The notes under the pieces were generated by a model that was not told the DNA's origin, searched no databases, and saw nothing but the letters and a program-made list of their open reading frames with translations. Position numbers and translations under genes: made by a program. 64,000 bases of DNA from Klebsormidium nitens (taxonomy: Eukaryota > Streptophyta > Klebsormidiophyceae > Klebsormidiales > Klebsormidiaceae), in the NCBI GenBank assembly GCA_000708835.1, contig DF236985.1, positions 148,249-212,248 of the forward strand. The letters are read 5' to 3'. Positions 1 to 10,751 of this stretch are shown one piece after another. Positions within the stretch are counted from its first letter, which is position 1. Every line of letters starts with the position of its first letter.

Positions 1-863
1 GTGTCAAGGAGCTGATCTCTCACTTTTTCGGGACCTCCGACTCCGATCTGACGGTCGGAACTTCACCGCCAACAGGAAATCGACGGCAGATTCGGGGTGC
101 GACATTGTGTCCGCACCGGACGGGAGGCAGGGGAAAAGGCCCAGCGCTGGGCCAACTCAGATTTCTTATTAGTATAGGGATGGCAGGCGGGCGGCCGCGC
201 CCTGTTTTGCAGATCGACCGTACGCCCGGACGGTACCATGCCAGGCTGGAAAATTGTTAGTCCGCAATGGCTGGACTTTGGACGGCCAACATGCAGCGTG
301 TGCGGCCATCGGACGGTTTGAATAGAGCACCGTCCGCAAGAAGTCACGCAACCGCGGCATTTTATGAAGGGGCTCCGTTTACGGTTTGTTTGCAATCCCC
401 CCTTAAGATCCGGAATGTCCTCGAAGCTGCTCCAGGCGGGGTTGCGCGACCGGGGCGACGTCGACGCGTGCACACCGTCGATAACGGATGTTGGACTTTA
501 GGAAGCCGTCCGATAAGGGCCAAAAAGTGACCGATCGACCATGCATGATGCACAATGCTGAGGCAGTCTGCAGCTTTCAGCAGAAAATTACGACCTGTAA
601 GAAGCGCTGTATTAAAACTGAGTGCTTGTGAGGTCCAGCTGATCAGAAGGAAGCGAGCAGCGCCTCCTGTGACATTCTGCTTTTACTGTTGGGCGCCCTA
701 CGATAGCCCCTGATTCGCATCTATTTCTGAGGGAGCACCAGAGGGGCGCCACAGGTTTCCAAGAGCAATCCAGCTGTCTGCGGGTCTCGCATCCAGCTGT
801 TTCCTTCAGCTTATTGCTCAACATCCGCACGCGCGCCGAAGTCTCTAATCAATCGCAGCAGCC
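1..863. other. Non-coding left flank and 5' region of the IM30-like gene
   Basis: I see no gene here. The open frames on both strands are short, overlap each other, have odd composition and show no splice structure or recognisable domain. The last few hundred bases must hold the promoter and 5' UTR of the IM30-like gene that starts at 864, but no clear TATA box or other element can be picked out by eye. Confidence 0.6.
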
Positions 864-3800
864 ATGGCGTCTTCAACTCTCCTCCGCCCGCTTGCGCCAA
901 TCCCAATTTCGGCCCCAGTGGTTGCTTCAGCAAAAACTCCAGCCGGTCAGGAGGGGCGATTGTCAGTGGGGATGCCTGCACGCAGCTTCAAGAGCACGGG
1001 CGGAGCTGGCCGGAGCCAGTTCTTAGGTGGTGCTGTGCCAATCAAGTCCTTCCAGAAGAAGGCCGTGAAGGGTGAGCCAATAGTACTGATTGTCTCGCCT
1101 CTTGAGCTAGACTTTGTTTACCCCAGTTGAGATGGTGGCTTCTGGAGGTGCCGTAAGTTTGATGCTGCAACGTTGCCAGAGTCGTTGGAGGTTAGGGGTA
1201 GCTGCAACAGGGCCTTCTGCAATCAGTCACTTGCATCAGTTGCGCTCGTTGCTGGTGAGTAAATGAATTGCGTTGGCTGGCTTCCTTCGTAAGACTCACA
1301 GGGTGAGGTTTGGCATTGCGCTCTGGGAAAGGATATTGCTCACATCATCTAGCTGAGAAGGCCTCAGCCAGTGCCTTTGCCCATCAGCCCCGCAGAGTCT
1401 GCGCTTCTTGCTTGAATTATGTGGTCTTGCACGCGCCACTGCTCGCCCTCTTTTCTTTAACAATGGAGGATACTAGGATACTCTTTTGACATGCCCCCTA
1501 CTTTGCTTCGTACTTTCCGCATCGGCAAAACGTCGTTTATGGTGGTAGCGTGCCCATTTTGAGTTCGTTGCGTCATCGATAAGTATCGTTGAGTTACCAG
1601 CGCCAGTTTGCGGGACGAACTTTTCAGTGGTGTAGTACTACAGCCACATCTCTTCATTCCCCTCAGATACTCAATAGTTTGTTGGAGACCTTGTGCGTGA
1701 ATACTGATGTGTGCGGGCGCGCAGAGCGTACAGTGCTGAGCTGTACAGAAACGCATAAAGTTTGCGTTCTCACTAAGACCTATCTGTTGTTTGCTCCACG
1801 TCCATTTTGAGAATGTTCCTTCCCAATCCCGTGCAGGCGAGCAAAGGCCTCTCTCTGTGGAGGCCAACGTGTTCAAGCGCGCCAAGCGCATGGTGCAAAG
1901 CTACACCACCGCCGTGAAATCGTCCATCGAGGACCCGGCCAAATTGCTGGACGACAGCATGCGCGACCTGGACAGGGAGCGGCAGAAGGTGCGGGAGACG
2001 GTCAAGCAGGTGAGCTGATGACGCTTGATGACGTTTGACGGCGCTTGTTGACGCTTGATGACAATTCCTCTACCAGGAAAAGCGATCGTTGGCCTCATGT
2101 TAAGATTGTGCTTTGTGAAGAGGCTTGTTCTATGTGCAGCCAAAAGAAAGTGAGGATTGAGCAGCAGCGTCCTCATCCAGCTGGTTTAAATGGTTGCGAT
2201 CAGTCTCGTTTCTAAGGACTTAAGGAGATTCCTGGTGGCTTTTATTGGCGGTTTTGACAGACACCTGGAGAATTTTGACGAACACCTGGAGACTCTTGAA
2301 AAACAGTATAGTCGAACGGGGTCACAGCTCATACCCTGTGTTGACAGAACAAGCTTAAGCTTGGAGTGATTCATCGGCCCAGCTGTTGCAGGGAGCAATC
2401 CGAGTTTTTTCATCCGGTTATTAGATCGCCTGTTCCCGATTGCGCTGTCCATGTTCGCTAAAGAGCAGAGTATGTTTGTGGGCTCAACTCTTCTGATGTC
2501 GAAACTGTGCTGGGTTGCAAGCATTTACGTAGCTAGGGCGCTTAAAAGGAAGCTCTAAACTTTTCTCCTCCTCTGGCAGGTCCAGTTCTCCGTTACTCAG
2601 TTGGAGGGCCGCGGGCGGCAGGCCGCACTGCGCGCCCAGGAGTGGCACGACCGGGCCAAGAGCGCGCTCGAGAAGGGTCACGAAGACCTGGCTAGGGAGG
2701 CGCTGAGGAACCAGAAGGAATACGAGGTGCGAACTCCTTTTTCAGATGCTTTTCATTGCTGAGCCGTCAGGTGGGAAGTCTGGAAGCTCGAAACGTGTGC
2801 ATTTGTCTCGCTAGTAACGGTTCTATTTGCCAGGGATCGGCAGGAGAGCAAAACACTTTATGAGTTTCGGCTTTGAGAGCCAGGTGCCTTTTGCAGACAG
2901 CGGCACAGAGGGACGAAGCACATTTGAGCAGTGCTTAGGACATGCTCCTAACAGGGTTTTTCCAAGTTCACGGTTTGCTTGTTTGGTGGTACTTCATCTT
3001 CGTCTGTGGTTCTTCATCTTTGTTTGTTCCTTTGCATCTTGAGTGAACGTTCATTTCACAACTTGGATGGACAATCTTGCAAACGCATCAATGACAAGTC
3101 ACACCGGTAAGTTTCGTAATCGTATACAGTTCACATTCCAAACGGCCAACAATTGATTTGAGTGGCTCAGAAATATAAATACTTCCTGCTTCATCAGGCG
3201 AGCGGCGCGTCGCTCCAGGCCCAGTGGAAGCAGCAGACGGCGCTGCTGACCAAGTTGGAGTCGAGCGCGGGGCTCCTCGAGGAGAAGATCGAGGAGGCGC
3301 GCGCCAAGAGGACCGCGCTCGTCGCGCGCGCACAGACCGCGAGCGCCAACCGGCGCGTCCAGGAAATCCTGGGGGGGATCAGCACCGGCGGGGCAGTGGC
3401 CAAGTTTGAAGAGGTAAGCGGCTGCAACGCAAGCTTTGATCTGCGGATAAGTGGGTCTTGAGGATCCAGTTGTATGGTCTCCGAACGCTTGGCATCGGAT
3501 GGTGGATTCAAGTTCTTCCGCATTCTCACCGTTCGCGATGCTAGACACGCTGCAGGGGACGGACACGCTCAAACAGTGGCTTTGAAGCGCGTCAGAGAAG
3601 CTCACACTGCTTCGTCCTATGTTCGTCATAGGCGATATCGCTTTCCGTTCATTGCTATCGAGCAGTATTGCAGTTCGCAACAGCCCTTGTTGTCTTTCGT
3701 TGGAGCCTTTTGACCTGGCATTAATACATCAGCGTCAATAGCTTGGTGATTCCAGATTGACCAGACGGTTGTATTCGAAGGCAGCCCGTAGCCTCTTTGT

Positions 3801-4801
3801 TTGATTCGCATTTCCTTAGCCCACTTTCTTGAGTTGTATTCGGAGGCCGCCCGTAGCCTCTTTGTCTGATTCGTATATCTTTAGCCCACTTTCTTGCGTT
3901 CTTGAGATGGCGATGGTTTTTCGTTCTTGCATCCGAACGAAACATGGATCATCGAACCACAGACTTGAGCTCATCTCTTTCTGTTTTGTTGCAGGTGAAG
4001 GAAAAGGTCAGCAAGCTTGAAGCCGAAGCGGAGGCCCTGGCAGAGGTTACTGGGGAGTCGCTGGAAGTACGTTTCCGTAACCTGGAGCGGTCAAACATGG
4101 ACCGTGAGCTAACCCAGTTGCGGGCGGAGGTTGGTACCACCCCCCGGAGGGACGAGGTCGCCGTTAAGGACCGGGTTAGCTTACCCGATTTCCTTAACCT
4201 GAAGCGGCAGTCAGACGAAAAGCGGAGCAAGGCTGCGGACGTAGAGGTCATCGACGCGGACGAACTAGAGCGCCGCTTTAACCAGCCGCCTGTGCTCGCG
4301 TCAGCAAAGACCGAGACCGACGTCAGCAGGCGGTCGGAGGAGAAGCCCTGGTGGGCCGGCCGCGAGGCCGGCCGCGACTGGTGGGGTGACGAGACTCAAC
4401 CGAGCGACCCTCAGAGCGGCGGCTGGCCCAGCTGGGGTGACGTCAGCGGTGACGTCAGCAGGCGACGCGAGGGCGACGTGGTGCCCGCTTTCCCTTGGCA
4501 GCGGGTCGCCGCTTTGGCGATGCAGCTGGCGTTTGGTTTTCTAGTATTTGGGGCTGGTTTGGGGGGCCGCCCGGGGCCCAATACGTACGGCCCAGGCCTG
4601 CCCGGGGGAATGGTTCTGGGCGGTCCGTTTATGGGACCGGGGAGGGTTATCGTGAGGAGAGCGAGTCCGTTTGGCAGTCCGTTTGGGAGTCCGTTTGGCG
4701 GAAGTCCGTTCGATCCGCTGGGCCAGCAGGTGCGCCCGTATGGCGGCCGGATGATGCCAAGGCGCGGGGGAGTTGTATATAGGCGCATCATCATCAACTG
4801 A
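864..4801 (+). CDS. IM30/VIPP1 (PspA)-family protein with chloroplast-type leader and C-terminal membrane segment
   Basis: Five exons: 864-1071, 1837-2009, 2580-2726, 3198-3413, 3995-4801; phases agree and give 516 residues. The first ~60 residues are rich in Ser, Ala and Pro and poor in acids, like a plastid transit peptide. Residues ~75-295 form the long helical PspA/IM30 core, with the family hallmarks FKRAKRMVQSY, SSIEDPAKLL, GHEDLAREAL, EEARAKRTALVARAQTA and VAKFEEV. Family members remodel membranes (ESCRT-III superfamily); VIPP1 acts at thylakoids and the inner envelope. Canonical VIPP1 ends after ~330 residues. This one continues for ~200: an acidic, Trp-containing linker, a ~21-residue hydrophobic stretch at about 418-440 (likely membrane helix), and a Gly/Pro-rich tail with repeats of SPFG. 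The core is also diverged, so this may be a VIPP1 relative rather than VIPP1 itself. Family assignment is firm; plastid location is inferred. Confidence 0.88.
2252..2292. repeat. 21-bp tandem duplication in intron 2 of the IM30-like gene
   Basis: Two adjacent near-identical units, 2252-2271 and 2273-2292, each reading ttttgac..acacctggaga. They lie inside an intron and have no evident function. Confidence 0.75.
3769..3898. repeat. 65-bp tandem duplication in intron 4 of the IM30-like gene
   Basis: Two direct copies, 3769-3833 and 3834-3898, with about 85-90 percent identity by eye. Each begins ttgtattcg and ends with cccactttcttg. They sit about 95 bases upstream of the acceptor of the last exon. 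Confidence 0.85.
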
Positions 4802-6027
4802 TTGCGTGTTAGTAGGCGAGGGGCATACAACTGTCATCAGCTCGGATTGGGGTGTACATTGACAATAATTAGTACTCTTTTATTACTCTTATTATTGCCC
4901 GCATAGCAGTGAATGGCAGCGATAGCAGCTGTCCGTATGAGATACCACGATATATAAGGCCCGTAGGGCATCTGTAAAGACATGATACATTGAAAACTGC
5001 AGGCAACATACTAGGTTACCGAGCTGAGTTAGTTTATAAACTATAGTCTATAGACTTCGATGTTTTAACAAGAATTTAGCACTGCGGTTTTAGCGCCTCT
5101 TGTTGTATGAAAGTCAGGAATTGAAACAGGCTTAAATTTCCTTGAACGTCCCGGTTGAATTCTAGTCGGAAGCTGCATATGCACGCAATCGATCGGGCCA
5201 GTCGAAATAGCCGTTCATTGCTAGGGCGTTGCACGTCAAAGCATCCATGTTCATGAGCTTTGAATTTCGTAATTTGATATTAACAAGTTCGTGCATGCTA
5301 GCTTTGTTTCATCTATGCATCTCATCATGAGGAAGGGCCCGCACAACATCTCGCGCATGTTGTATAGATCCCTGACTATTCTACCCGTGATCGACGCCCT
5401 ATACCGTACGTCTGCGCAAGCGCAGGCCGCGCCCCATGCGTGGTCGTTGTCGAACTAGTAATATTCTGAAGGCATGCACGCACGCCGCGCGGGACTCATG
5501 TTGCATCATTCCGCGCAGCGCCCGCGCCTAGGTCGCCCATGCAAACTCCTATGTGCCCATGGTCGATCATATATCCGTCAGGATGTGCATGCGTATGATC
5601 ATCACAATCTGCAGCTAGCAACCATGATCGATGCGCCATTTCTAATTGATTTTATCTCGATATCGCTCACCATGCGCACTTTTGACAACTGTTGCGCAGC
5701 TAGGGCGGGGGGGCTCGCCTGGCAGCAGCCGCAGACTACCCCGCAATCCATCATTGTTAATCGATATATGAAAATCCTGATCGAACGTGTTCCTGACCAC
5801 ACCAGGACCGTTAGTACAGGAGACGTTGACTTCGAGCTTGGAAGCTTGCCACAACAATGATCATCGAGCCAAACGTACTGCAACTGATATATTGACGTGG
5901 ACATTTTGAACATGCTAAAGAGTGGGTCACAAAATCGATATAAAACCGGAGCAGAACAACGGAAAGCTGTAAGAAGATAATCAGCAATCATACAACTGTG
6001 GCCGGCCTAAATCCCTTCTTGTATGTG
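4802..6027. other. Intergenic region between convergent genes
   Basis: This region separates the 3' ends of the IM30-like gene (+) and the START-like gene (-). It must hold both 3' UTRs. It is AT-richer than the flanking exons at 4850-5050 and has no supported coding sequence. The 128-residue frame at 5474-5860 has no start context, splicing or domain and overlaps similar frames on the other strand. Confidence 0.6.
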
Positions 6028-9000
6028 TTAGTTTGCAGGCGTCCGCATTAGATTAAGAGCTCTGTCAAGCGTGCCATTTGCTTTGTGTACCTCATTCGCC
6101 GGCCCCATGCGGTCCCAAAGACCAGCATTCGGGTCCGTGACGTCATTCAGCGCCGGCTTTTCCCCACCTCGTCTCTGGTCCCTGGACTCGACCTTACGCA
6201 ACCCTCCTTCATCTCTGTGCCTATCTAATTTGTGTGCAGCTTCGCTTTTGCGAGCTTTGAAGAACTCAATCGCCCTGTCAATCACCTGAACGCAGTGGTG
6301 GACTTCGCCGCTGGTGGACACTTGTTCGCTCACGGACGGCCGTTCTCTCGCCGGTGCATAATCGTTTCGCCTTATACTGCCATTCGCTTGCGCGTGCTTG
6401 TACTTGTCAAAACTGGGGACTGAACCCTTTTTCCTACCGCCGTCGGCTGAAGTGCTGACTGACTCCCTTGCATCTGACGAAGCCCCAAGCTCCGTTTTCT
6501 TATCTACGTACCCTTCTAGACGGTCTTGGCCATTTTCGCGTGCTACCCCCGACTCACGATTTTCTGTCCGAGAACGAACCCCTACTTGACTCGATAAGAA
6601 CGCATTCGCACCCGCTGTTTCGTCACTCCGAACCTCAGTCACCGTTCCCCGCCGGGTATGCTCTTCGACGCGGACCTCGGCTTCTGATACCTCTGCGCTT
6701 CTGCCGGACGCATTGCCGTGGTTCGAACTAACCACCATCTCGGACGCCCCCTCGACCGTCCGGTGAAAGCCTGCTGCACTTCGGCCGTCCGATTTGGGCG
6801 CCGCGAGGCCCCCCTTGACCTGCTGCAGAAAGGGGTCCGTCTCCAGGAGGCGCTGGAAGACCTTGACGAACTTGGTGTCCTTGGCTGACGTCACGTCCTG
6901 GACGACCTGCGCAGGCGGAGATGACGTCAGTGTATGCGGTACGAACTAACTCCTTCAAGAGAACGAAGCAATTGTGAGCCGGTGGCCAAGCAGGATCTTT
7001 TCTCCGCAAATTCTGGCCATTACGAAGACTCTTCGAAGTCGGCATAATTGTTGCAGGGTGCTTCGCTATCAAGAAGTAGGATACTTTGGAAATGTAGTAC
7101 CTTGCTGCAAACCGCCTGGATGCGAAAACTTCGTCAGCGAAGTCACAATGCACGAAACAGGACAGAACCGGATAAATACCGTGCATTGGCGCTCCTACTT
7201 TCCGAACGGGCGTGGCCCCTAGAAAGTCGATACTGCCGCACTTTGGTAAGCGGACATCATGCCGGGGCTCGAAAAGTCGTCTAAATTTCCCCTCGAATCA
7301 GCCCTGTCTCTTCACGCAGACTCTCAAGAAATGTTGCAACAGTCAATCGGGAGAATTGTACTACCACACATAAAGTATGTGCACCCTTTCGCATCGTCTA
7401 GGCCGTGTCCCGACATCTCACTTCCTTCGTTCTCCAAACTTTCGTTCTCTAATAGCCCAGCAGCCCCAATACCCTTGTACAAACTCTGCGGACGCATATC
7501 GGACCGTCCTTACCTTTTCGAACAGCTTGAGTCCGAGCCCCGCCAGCTGGCGCGAGATGAAGTTTATGACCCACGCGGGCACGAGCGCCAGCTTCAGGTC
7601 GATGTCCGCAATCGTCCGAAAGTAGCACTGCGAGGGGGCGATTTGCTGGAAGATGTACCCCCCCACGACCTCCATCCGCGTGATGCCCTTGTCCTCGGGG
7701 GGAATGGGGGGGCCGTCTTCGGACAGGGGGGAAGGACCGGGGGGCAACTGATGGAACAAAACAGGGGCTCAGTCTGGATTGTCCGTGGCTGTGAGTATGT
7801 CTTAAAGTGGCTGTGATATGTTCCTCACGCCGCGCAAGCCCCGTTAGGAAAGCACCTCATCAAGAGGGGTGCGGATCTTGGAAACAAAAAAACCGGTTCC
7901 TTCTCCTTTGCAGACTCTACTACCATGTACAAGTTACACGACAAGCCCGAACGGGAAAGGCCGATCTGACCGCGCTGTCTTGAGCCTAGAGTATCAAACC
8001 GCATCCTTTCGGCGACATTGCGGTGGCACAATGCGGTGCGTATAAGGGGTTTGAATCCTCGCCGTTTTCATGAGCACTATGAGGACGTCCTGTATCAAAT
8101 AGTCCACGGCATATGCCTCCAGCACGATCTCACGGGCGGTGAAGGGCCAAGGCACCTTGAACCTGCATTTACGAACGACTCAACCAGGTGAACTTTTCAC
8201 CAAAGAACTCCGAAGATGGAGAGACCAATACGCGGGACGCTGGGTATAACACTGAAGAAGACATGCAAGGATGCCTTTCTTCTTTGCTTGATAATTGCGC
8301 GGTAATGAAAGGGAGCAACGGACGGCCTCAGTTTGAGATTTGTGTATTTACATACTTAGACCAATCTGATTCAAACAAGAACGACGCGAACAAAGACTAT
8401 AATGGGCTCCCTCTGACAGAAAGCCCTGTAAACATTGGCATCTCGAGACGGCACAAAACAGTAACAAATGGGACGAGCGCTGTAAACTTGAAACTCACCT
8501 GACAGACGCAATAACCTGTCCTGGCTTTGGCTGCTCGAGCCACTTCGACTCGGAGATTTTGAACGTCGGGACTGTGAACTGCAAGCAAAGTGCAATATGG
8601 TTCGTGTTTGCGTCATTATGTCTGTTGCTTGAATACTTCGGGCTCATAATGTGCGGTTTGCCGCTCTTGTGAAAGTTGAGATACATGGAGGCACGAGGTC
8701 GAACGAAAACGTGAACCGTCTTGATGGTCGCTGCGTACAAGACAAGCTGGGTGTCAATGTCAAAAGAGGTCGTAAGCTTAACATAATTTCGTCTGTTGAG
8801 CAGGCTTCTACGTCGACTCTCTGGGCCGAACGTAGTGACACCAAATCTTCCTCTCAAGTTCCATTCTAGAATGTTGTGTGGAAGACAACCGTTATGTAAG
8901 GGAAGAACTCAAGAGGACGGCCACTGAAGCATTCGTATCTCAGTCTTCCAATTGAAGAAGGACTGTCAACCAGTTTATGCAACGCACCTGCGGCCACCAG

Positions 9001-10145
9001 TCCTTAAAGTAGGGGGCCTCCCAAGCAACACACAGCGCTGCAGTTGACAGTCAAGTAAAGTATCAGTACACACCTTAGGGAACCACTCCCTGTAGTAAGG
9101 CACACCATACGCCACTGACAGGGCTGCAAAGCAAGCAGGAGTTGCATTTGAGGGCTGGGCTTCTCAAACTCAACTGTCAAGAAGAGGCGCGAAGGCAGGG
9201 TGCATGTATCATGTCTTGGCGGATGAAGCAATCAATCAATTGTCAGAAACCGCATGTGCCGAGCATATTGCGCAGTTTTATTTTTGCTGATCTCATTGGG
9301 ACGCATAAGTCCAGTCAAAGCCAGTTTCTTTGAGAACATGCATGTACTGAACTCTATCAAGGTTGGCCCGAGGGACTAAAACACTCTAATTGCTCTGTGC
9401 AAGCGCACTCATAAAGGATGGAACAGCATTCCTAATTGTACCTGTCGCAAGTGGCCCGTTGATCATGCCCTCGAGACACAGGGTGTGTAGCGGAGTCCCC
9501 TCCGGACCCTTCCGATACAGCACACGCATGTTGCCAGTATCCTCCTTGACCTGCAAAAGTGGATCCCCATTTGAGCAGTCCTTTGACCATTCAGCACTTG
9601 GTTTTTCTGCACAACCACTCTGGAAAATTGAAGTCAATATGGCTGCAGAGGCGTCCAAAGAGGGGGGCGAGGACTCTTTTAAATGTTCAACATTCCGGAG
9701 TGAACTCCGTGAACCCCCATATCGTTCGTACACACCTGACCATTTCAGATTGGCATACAGCTGGACTTGCAAACGAAATGCACGATTGGTTGCTCGTCAG
9801 GATGAGAACTGTTGAAGCAGCCGGGCGTGTTGCCTTAAGAAGCTGCAAGGACTTCTTTGAGGAAAAGTCAGGTTCTTGCTCCCTCACTTTCCAACCCCTC
9901 CCATCAATGTCGTCCACCACTGCGCTCTCTTTTGCCAGCTCGCCGCTCACGCCCCGCAGCTCCGAGAGGAACCTCCATACCTCCTCAAAGCGGCTGTTCA
10001 AGACCCCCCCATCGGACCCCAATTGCTCCCCATCTGGTGAATGTAGAAAGGCCTTGTTGACCAGCCGGCGCACACTGTCCTTACTGCACAGGTCGGCGGA
10101 GGACAGGGCCTCCTCAAGCCGAGCTCTTGCAGATGTCCTGTCCAT
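6028..10145 (-). CDS. START-like (SRPBCC) lipid-binding domain protein
   Basis: Seven exons in minus-strand order: 10145-9888, 9550-9442, 9037-8988, 8578-8499, 8162-8063, 7747-7514, 6906-6028, giving 569 residues. The ATG at 10145 aligns with the start of the paralogue at 46245. Residues ~87-277 match the plant START-type polyketide cyclase/lipid transport family: EDTGNMRVLYRKGPEGTPLH, a WEA..F..WWPQ motif, VPTFK, VPWPFTAREIV, VVGGYIFQQI and PAWVINFISRQLAG. Such domains hold a hydrophobic ligand in a helix-grip pocket; the ligand here is unknown. The last exon encodes a ~290-residue charged, low-complexity tail (likely disordered) with a helical patch near AIEFFKARKSEAAHKL. No signal peptide or membrane helix is obvious. 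The intron after exon 5 has no GT in the right phase and seems to start with GC (ACG|GCGAGG), so that junction is less sure. It shares its promoter region with the ureohydrolase gene. Confidence 0.82.
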
Positions 10146-10751
10146 GTCTGCCTACGGGAATGCGCACATTTTACTTTCTGTTGTGCGCCTCGGCCAATCC
10201 GCTGAGGGTTGAGCAGTCAACAATCCGTGGCTCAAGCAGAGCTGCAACCATGCAGTTGCTTTTGCGGGGCCCAAAGGGATCGCAGCCAAGGGCAGCGAAG
10301 CACAAGCAAAGAGAATGCCAATGCCAGGCGTCTGCTTCACGAGCTTCAGGAGGCACAAACCCTAAACCCTACTAGTCGAGAACCCTAAATCACAAGTGGC
10401 AAACCTTCCAAAAGTTTGGTTGCTTTTTCAGAATTTTCTGTTTTGCACACAGAGATGGCTGCACATTCACAACTCTGGCAACTCCAAAGGTGTAAACAGC
10501 TCGTTGAAAAGCTGTAGAGGGTGCAGCTAGAGGCGCAAGACCGCTCACCTGTTTAGTAAGCTTGAAACGAGGTTAGTAACATTGCAGGTAAACAGCATTG
10601 CTTTCAGCGGCATGGGCTTTGTCTACGTATCCTTTTCTTCATACAGATATGGCGGTCCAAAACGTTGACAATTGATAAAACTCTGTTGCCTCGATCCATG
10701 CTTGAGCTGATCTCCTACTTGGGTCAACTTTGCTCCAAACCTGGTGTTGCT
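10146..10751. promoter_or_regulatory. Divergent promoter region between START-like and ureohydrolase genes
   Basis: These ~600 bases separate the ATG codons of two divergent genes, so both promoters and 5' UTRs must lie here. The clearest motif is a cluster of telo-boxes at 10357-10391. The upstream in-frame ATGs at 10698 and elsewhere make the exact 5' end of the ureohydrolase reading frame uncertain. Confidence 0.6.
10357..10391. promoter_or_regulatory. Telo-box cluster (AAACCCTA type)
   Basis: The sequence has two adjacent AAACCCT units at 10357-10371 and a third ACCCTAAA at about 10381-10389. In plants such telo-boxes occur in promoters of growth and translation genes and are bound by TRB/Myb-type factors. 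This is three units, not a telomere array, so a promoter role for the START-like gene (ATG 10145, - strand) or the divergent ureohydrolase is the likely reading. Confidence 0.6.

Noticed and set aside
63-473. 136-residue minus-strand frame at the left edge
   Set aside because: No domain, no splice signals and many overlapping frames on the other strand.
10357-10391. Interstitial telomere or chromosome end
   Set aside because: Only three units are present, not a true array; a promoter telo-box explains it better.
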